Origin: Enterococcus raffinosus
GTDB taxonomy: Bacteria; Bacillota; Bacilli; Lactobacillales; Enterococcaceae
Assembly (NCBI RefSeq): GCF_018917525.1
Contig: NZ_JAHLOS010000033.1
Location: 1 to 52,931 of the forward strand
DNA length: 52,931 bases
Direction of reading: 5' to 3'
A model generated the notes under the pieces. The model had not been told where the DNA came from. It ran no database searches and was given only the letters and a program-made list of their open reading frames with translations. The first letter of the stretch is position 1, and every line of letters starts with the position of its first letter. Shown piece after piece: positions 47,546 through 52,931 of this stretch. The position numbers were made by a program, and so were the translations under genes.

Positions 47546-47685
47546 TTCTTTTATTTTTTATAGATTAAAGTCACATTGATTATGCCTTTTAACTATCGAT
47601 GAAAAGAATGATTGAATGATATAACCATGAGGACAATCAATATTTGTTCTTGCTCTCAATTTAATTTACGACTCATTTTTTATCC

Positions 47686-47745
47686 ATGAGTAAAATCGGC
47701 AAACATCAAAAAGACTAGGTGTTTTTGTATGAGTAAAACCGGCAA
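47686..47745 (+). repeat. Direct repeat pair atgagtaaaa(t/c)cggcaa
   Basis: A 17-base unit occurs at 47686-47702 and 47729-47745 with one difference. It sits between the two divergent halves of the locus. It may be a regulator binding pair or a relic of an insertion sequence end (paired subterminal repeats occur in IS21-type elements). No decision is possible from the window. Confidence 0.5.
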
Positions 47746-47849
47746 TTAGCAGAATAATATAGACAGGTACAGCATTTTGAGGCTAAAATAAGTTTAAAGA
47801 AATTGCCTTCAGGCATATAAAGTGTTTGAGTGGCTAATTTAAGTTAAAA

Positions 47850-48929
47850 ATGTTTGGAAAAAACAATTGAAAAAGAGTTTGAATTATTTGAGAAGAGGTT
47901 GTTGGTGGAAAAAGGACAAATTGAATTGGTTGAAAACTCTAATACGTTGCCGAATCCACTAATAGAAAAATGGATTCTATCATTTGAATTTGAATGATAT
48001 GGAAGCGAACAATCGGGAGAATGAGTATAAAAATGCCTTAATTCGATATACATTTAGTATTAAGGATAAGTTGTCAAGTGAGTTTTAAGATTTGATTATT
48101 GAAGATCTTGAAAACCGGAGCCCTAACGAAATTTTTCTTGGGGTTCTTTATTTCAAGTTATCGCGCTTATCACAATCTTCAATTAGTTTTGAAAATCAAA
48201 TTGAAATTGCCGTAAGACTGGATACCTTATTTGTGCTTTCAGATATTTTAGATGACTTTTAGATGAAGACAAAAAGTTTAAAATAAATAATAACGATTTG
48301 ATGATTAATCTACTTCATATTCCATTTGTTATTATTGAAGATTTTATTGATCTAGGAAAACCAGAAATTGAATCAAAAAGAATCATTCTTTTTTTAAAGA
48401 ATCAATAAGCGGGGAATGGGATGATTTCTACTCGTCTTTAACGGAAAAATCGTCAGTAGAGACACCATTTGAAAAGTTGATGAAGAAATCAGTCTCACAA
48501 ATTTCTTTACTTTGCTATTTTGTTTGTCCCAGTCAGGAGAATATTTTCATAGATTTTGCGATCTACCTATCGACTGCTTTCCAGCTTCAAAATGATGCTA
48601 AGGGTATTACTAATCTAAGGAAATCTGATTTGAGAAAGTATAAAGAAACATTGCCCTTAATCAAAGCAAAAGAATATGCTTTGCGAAGTTCAAATAAAGA
48701 AATTTTGGAAATAATCGATAGAAAGTCTAATTCCAGTATTGAACTCAATTTATTAGCTCATTTTATTAATAATTCAGGAGCCGTCCAATATACGATGAAA
48801 GCATCAGAACTTTATTTGAAGAAGGCATTTGAGATTATTGATAATACCTTTACGAATAAAGAACTTAAAAAGAACTTAATGACTTGTCTAAAGGGAGAGG
48901 TTTCACTTGGTATCGAGAACAAAAATTGA
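47850..48929 (+). pseudogene. ComQ-like isoprenyl transferase, heavily degraded
   Basis: Across frames one can read a polyprenyl-synthase-like protein of about 350 residues: LPNPLIEKWI, then a helical part with the first aspartate-rich motif SDILDDF directly broken by a stop (48258-48260) and continuing LDEDKKFK, then HIPFVIIEDFIDLGK, and a clean last third (48477-48929) with FQLQNDAKGI, the second acid motif position, and LPLIKAKEYA. This layout is that of ComQ, which prenylates the ComX pheromone. The order comQ-comP-comA downstream supports the call. At least four frameshifts or stops (near 47862, 47995, 48087, 48260, 48406) rule out function. Confidence 0.68.
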
Positions 48930-50899
48930 GATTATCATAAGTTGGATTGTTCTATTTACTTATTTGTTTATGCATCAGATTTTTTTTAAATCAAATATCT
49001 ATTTTCTTTTGAGTATAATTAGTATATTATCTAATTTGTTTGGCAGCATTATACTTATCAAGTTGCCAAAAACTGAATATTCCAAGAAAATATTTTATCT
49101 AATGTTTTCAATATCGATCATGTTTCAGTTCTTGTATTCTGGTAGTTCAGGTTTAAATCAACTCGGGTTAATTCTGTTAAGCACTTGCCCGATTTTATTG
49201 TATCTGTTTCTATTTAGTTTTATTAATTCAACTAATAAAAACTTGAAAAAAAAATCAATTTTTATTTTAGGGCTAACATGTTTGTTGTGTCTATTTTCTT
49301 TTCTACAAAATATTTACTCTGAGGCAGGGTTGCTTATCTTAGTAGTAGTTACTGTTGCCACTTGTTTTAAACTACTTTTAAACGAGCGAAAATTCCTACT
49401 GAGTACTATAAAAAACAAAATACTAATGTTTTCGATTTGTATTTCAATTTTGCCCTTTACTTTAGTCTACTTTGCTCAAACAATAAGCCCAAATTCATTT
49501 ATTAATATTGAGAGATTAGTATTCCTCCCAATCTTTTTTCTACCAATTGGCATTATTTACATTCTCATTTGTGAAAGGCAAATATTGCTGACAAAATTTG
49601 CACTAAAATTGATTAATGGATTGCTGTTTTCTGGATTTTTTATAACTATTTTGGGCTATATAGATTTAAAATTCCACGATAAGATTGTTCTTTCAGTATT
49701 GTTCATTATTTTACTTTTATGTTCAGAAGTCGGAAATGATCTAGTTTCCCGTTTTAGAATTGAACGATCCAAAGCGAATGTAAAATCAATGAATAATGAA
49801 CGCACTGAAATAATTAGTCAAATAGCATATTCGCAGTTCTTAAATAGTGTTTCGGATATTATACAAAAAGAATTATCAAATGTTCTACCCATAGAGGTTG
49901 AGGATATAATAGTTTGTAATCAAGATGGGGAATTCTTCACCCTTTGCCAAAAGAACAATTCGAGCTTTAAAGTATTTAAAAGAAAAATTGATTTTAGTAA
50001 GAATGAGATGCAAATATTGAAGATAGGAAGTAAACAGTTTCTCAGCTTTCCCACAAGGTTTCATAGTTTTTCATTATGGATCGTTTATGAATACTGTGAT
50101 TTAACTTCCAATCTGAATCATACAGAAATTTCTGATGAGATAATACAATATGGAGTCATTTTGGATACAGTAAACACGCTTTATAAAAGTCAATTGAGCT
50201 ATTCTCAACCATTTTTAAACACTTGTCAGTTATATCAAACCAAAATGTTTAGCAGCATTGAGAGGAGTAAAATGGAATTTACAAATTATCTTCATGATGA
50301 TATTCTGCAATCCATTATTGCCTTAAGCAGACTTACTGAAAACTTAGATGGAGATAGAGATATAAAATGGATGACTAGTGTCGAATTTTCAAAATTGATT
50401 CAAAATATTCGTAGAAAAATATTTGATACTTCTCCATCAACTCTTTACCACTTACCACTTACCATTTGATGACAATATTAAAATATTAATGGATGATTTC
50501 AGCCAGAAATATCCTGAGATAAAGTATGTTTTAGATATTAGCACCACTCAAGAAATTTCTGATTTTTTTAAGCCACACCTATATAGGATAATCAAAGAAC
50601 TAAATGAAAATATTGGGAAACATTCTGGTGCCACAATAGGAAAAACGACAATCGTTACAAACAAACAAGATCTTAAGATCATGGTTGAAGATAATGGAAT
50701 TGGAGTTAATAATAATCTAGATATTAAGAAACAGTATGGTGATACGAAAGGCCATTTAGGTTTACTATCAATAAAGAACGATGTGAATTTGTTAGCTGGC
50801 ATACTGAAGATACACTCCAGAGTAGGTGAAGATTCTGGAACCATTGTTGAAATATCTATTCCAGTTTCGGGAGGTCAAGATGAAAGTATTACTAATTGA
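48907..50899 (+). pseudogene. ComP-like sensor histidine kinase, broken by a 7-bp duplication
   Basis: It starts at TTG 48907 (site ggagagg) and overlaps the comQ-like end. Roughly ten membrane helices fill residues 1-280, as in ComP. The HisKA_3 phospho-acceptor is H463 in NYLHDDILQS. The first frame ends at 50469. The second part (to 50899) holds the ATP-binding domain: N box ELNENIGKHSG, G1 VEDNGIGV, G2 GHLGLLS. The break is a tandem 7-mer (tacc act, 50446-50459); removing one unit gives LYHLPFDDNIKI and one continuous 662-residue kinase. All other positions are intact, so this is a recent or reversible lesion. Confidence 0.8.
50446..50466 (+). repeat. Tandem 7-bp repeat inside the kinase gene
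   Basis: taccact occurs twice (50446-50452, 50453-50459), followed by taccatt (50460-50466). The extra copy shifts the reading frame between the H box and the N box. A unit of 7 bases can switch the frame off and on by slippage. Confidence 0.85.
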
Positions 50900-51488
50900 T
50901 GATCATATTTTAATTGGAAAAAGTTTGGAACTTTCTCTTGAGAGATCAAATGAAATTTCAGAATTTAGGTTTTGTTCAGATCCAACGATTGCTCTTGATA
51001 TATTGAATGAATTTAAACCTTCAGTAGTTTTATTAGATATTCATATGGGGGAGTATAACGGGCTAGATTTAGGTAAGAAAATTTTAGATCAATACTCTGT
51101 TAAAGTAGTCTTTCTATCGGGATTCAATTTAATTGAATATAGAGAACAAGCAATTAAGATCGGTGCATCAGGATTTCTTGATAAAAATATTGCAATAGAT
51201 AAACTAGTAAGCATTTTACACAAAATTGAATTCGAAGATGAACATGTCTTTCCTGAAATAGATAGCGAGAACTTGTATTATCATTCGTTGACTACTAGGG
51301 AGAAAGAAATTCTTCAATTTCTTTCTCAAGGTGTAAAACAAACTGCTATTGCTTCTGAACTAGATATCTCTGAGAGGACACTTAGAAATCACATTCATTC
51401 GATAAACAGGAAACTAGATACAACTTCAGCACTAAGTTCGGTCTTAAAAGCTATTGAATTAGGAGTAGTTAATATTCGTTTACAATAG
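50880..51488 (+). CDS. ComA-like response regulator (NarL/LuxR family)
   Basis: I chose ATG 50880 because gggaggtc precedes it and the receiver domain starts at once (MKVLLIDDH). This gives 202 residues. Phosphorylation site D53 lies in VVLLDIHMG, with conserved acids D7-D8 and K near GASGFLDK. The C-terminal LuxR helix-turn-helix spans ~138-190 (LTTREKEILQFLSQG, RTLRNHIHSI). It overlaps the kinase gene by 20 bases. In ComP-ComA systems the phosphorylated regulator activates target promoters in response to ComX. This gene is intact, so it may still act alone or with another kinase. Confidence 0.85.
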   Translation: MKVLLIDDHILIGKSLELSLERSNEISEFRFCSDPTIALDILNEFKPSVVLLDIHMGEYNGLDLGKKILDQYSVKVVFLSGFNLIEYREQAIKIGASGFLDKNIAIDKLVSILHKIEFEDEHVFPEIDSENLYYHSLTTREKEILQFLSQGVKQTAIASELDISERTLRNHIHSINRKLDTTSALSSVLKAIELGVVNIRLQ

Positions 51489-51574
51489 ATTCTCTAAATA
51501 CACAATCGTTTTCTGAAAAGCAACTTACCTTTACAAACCCAATAATTCAAAAGGGAAAAAGTAAGAAATTTAAC

Positions 51575-51620
51575 AACAAAATCAAAACCACCCATTCACA
51601 CGGGTGGTTTTGATTTTGTT
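51575..51620. terminator. Strong inverted repeat between comA-like gene and IS remnant
   Basis: The 19-bp perfect arms (51575-51593 and 51602-51620, core caaaaccaccc/gggtggttttg) have an 8-base loop. It can end transcription from both the comA-like gene and the minus-strand transposase. Confidence 0.75.
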
Positions 51621-52805
51621 TTGGTGGTTCTTTTCGGCAATATTTTCCACGGTAAAGAAAGATTTTTAACTTGAAATTGATAAAATTTCGGAACCCGTAA
51701 GCCATTCGTTTGAGTACTTTGATGTGATTGTTCGCAGTTTCTAAAGTACCATTTGAATAAGGCCGCGTCAAAGCTTGTTTGATTTCGTTCTGGTATTTTC
51801 TAAGTGTTTGGAGGGTCGTCTAGTACGTTTCGGGCAACGCATCGCACTCCTCGTGAATCAATTGAATAAAGCCTTCACAGTTTTCGATCTGTTGTGCTTT
51901 CGTGTCAGAGTAACGAAGGACACGAAGAAACTTCTGATAAACTTCATAACCAGCCGCCAGTATTTTTTGAGGTGTCGAGCGTACTTTTTTTCTTCTAAGC
52001 CTTTATTTTAAGTCTGTTCATTACTTGGATTCGATGATTCATTAGCGTCTGATTGATTAATCTTGTGATATGGAATCGATCGATAACCACCTCGACGTTG
52101 GGGAAAAGCGCCTTTGATAGGGAACGATAGGGCCAATAAAAATCAGAAACAACAAATCGAATTTCTTTTCTTTCTTCTAATGGAAAGCGTAAAAAATAAT
52201 GTTTCAGATTGTTTAATCGTCGATCTTCTAATACGTCGATCAACTGACCGGGCTCGACCACCCATCATCACACAGCTCATTTCGCCAGCGGCAAATTTTC
52301 CTGAGCGAAATTCATCGAGACAGAGCACTTCAGGAAGGGCATCCACTTCCGGCAATACTGGTTTTCTAAATGAGCGCAAAACGCGTAAGACTGTTTGAAC
52401 CGAAACGCGCAGATGCTCAGCGATCAAGGTCATACTCATCGGTTTATCTAAATACGCACCAATAGCCAACTTTACTCGTCTGGAGATGGAACAATGCCGA
52501 TCAGTGAGTTGGCATTCTGCACAAAAGGTTCGCTCACAGGATTTACATTTAAAGCGCTGCTTTTTCAACTTCAGAATCGTTTTATACTCAGATACCTTAT
52601 TCAATTGAATCGAGACCATTTTTGATCCCCACTTGATAATGGAAGAAGCATCTGTTTCTTTACAATGAGGACAGGTATGTGCTCGATAGGTTAATTGGGC
52701 TTCGAAAATATAGCAGGATTCTCCTTTGAAAAAAGCTTTGTGGAAGAAACTGGCATTGTTTTGATTCTCAGAGACCAGAAAATAAATATTAGGTGTATTT
52801 TGCAA
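51621..52805 (-). pseudogene. ISL3-family transposase, frameshifted
   Basis: The start at 52805 reads a typical ISL3 N-terminus: zinc-finger pairs CPHC, CKSC and CAEC, a helix-turn-helix (HLRVSVQTVLRVLRS), and the first catalytic acid in LCLDEFRSG. A frameshift near 52260 moves reading to LIDVLEDRRLNNLKHYFLRFP and SDFYWPY (second acid), VIDRFHI. After a stop at 51995, reading resumes in another frame with RPYSNGTLETANNHIKVLKR, where the last catalytic glutamate is in GTLE. An intact enzyme is about 430 residues. The element is immobile by itself. Its terminal repeats were not identified. Confidence 0.85.
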
Positions 52806-52931
52806 GACTTTTATGGTTCTTTCCAGTGTTAGTTGATTTCCAAGTCCGACTTTGGTAATAATAATATAAAAACTAGAACGGAGTCGTCGAAACTTTGGAT
52901 GAACTTATAAAATTACTAGATACCCATCTAC
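52806..52931. other. Window end, upstream side of the ISL3 remnant
   Basis: 126 bases probably containing the IS end. I could not recognise the terminal inverted repeat or a target duplication, and no gene is visible. Confidence 0.3.

Overview
The window reads as low-GC Firmicutes DNA, most likely Enterococcus or a close relative in the Lactobacillales. The 5S rRNA and the 23S 3' end have the enterococcal form, the tRNA array is the type found behind rRNA operons in this group, and the mobile elements (MobP2-type relaxase, ISL3 transposase) are common there. This placement comes from remembered sequence, not from a search.

Layout. (1) 1-1622: end of a 23S gene, 5S, and thirteen tRNA genes (Asn, Ser, Glu, Val, Asp, Phe, Tyr, Trp, His, Gln, Cys, Leu, and after a terminator a second, identical His). 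(2) 1649-5723: a tyrosine integrase pointing at tRNA-His copy 2, then a two-gene ATPase + HNH nuclease operon resembling Septu-type phage defence. (3) 6226-35821: the body of an integrative and conjugative element (ICE). It holds a large LPXTG adhesin with a thioester domain and CnaB repeats, a VirB2-like subunit, a VirD4-like coupling protein, VirB6-, VirB3/PrgI- and VirB4-like proteins, a Toprim protein, a two-domain wall hydrolase, a VirB8-like protein, a structured oriT candidate, two small relaxosome proteins, the relaxase, a divergent MTA/SAH nucleosidase, and a 2044-residue methyltransferase-helicase. Most genes overlap or nearly touch, so 10194-24672 and 24927-27674 are probably two long transcripts.

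(4) 35917-44100: a decayed region with an aldo/keto reductase pseudogene, an intact GH3 beta-glucosidase lipoprotein, an orphan PTS IIB, a TetR regulator, long AT-rich stretches without genes, and the 3' end of a group II intron. (5) 44126-51488: a peptide-signalling or RiPP-like locus in decay. On the minus strand are an ABC permease, its ATPase, and a radical SAM peptide maturase broken by three single-base frameshifts. On the plus strand are a heavily broken ComQ-like prenyltransferase, a ComP-like histidine kinase broken only by a 7-bp tandem duplication, and an intact ComA-like regulator. No comX lies in its usual place. (6) 51600-52805: a frameshifted ISL3-family transposase.

How it fits together: the ICE carries its own integration, DNA processing, envelope-crossing and mating-contact functions, plus likely cargo (the Septu-like pair). 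I did not find a second copy of the tRNA-His 3' end to the right, so its right boundary is unresolved. The two most interesting parts are the ComQ/ComP/ComA-like locus paired with a radical SAM maturase and ABC exporter, and the defence-like pair beside the integrase.
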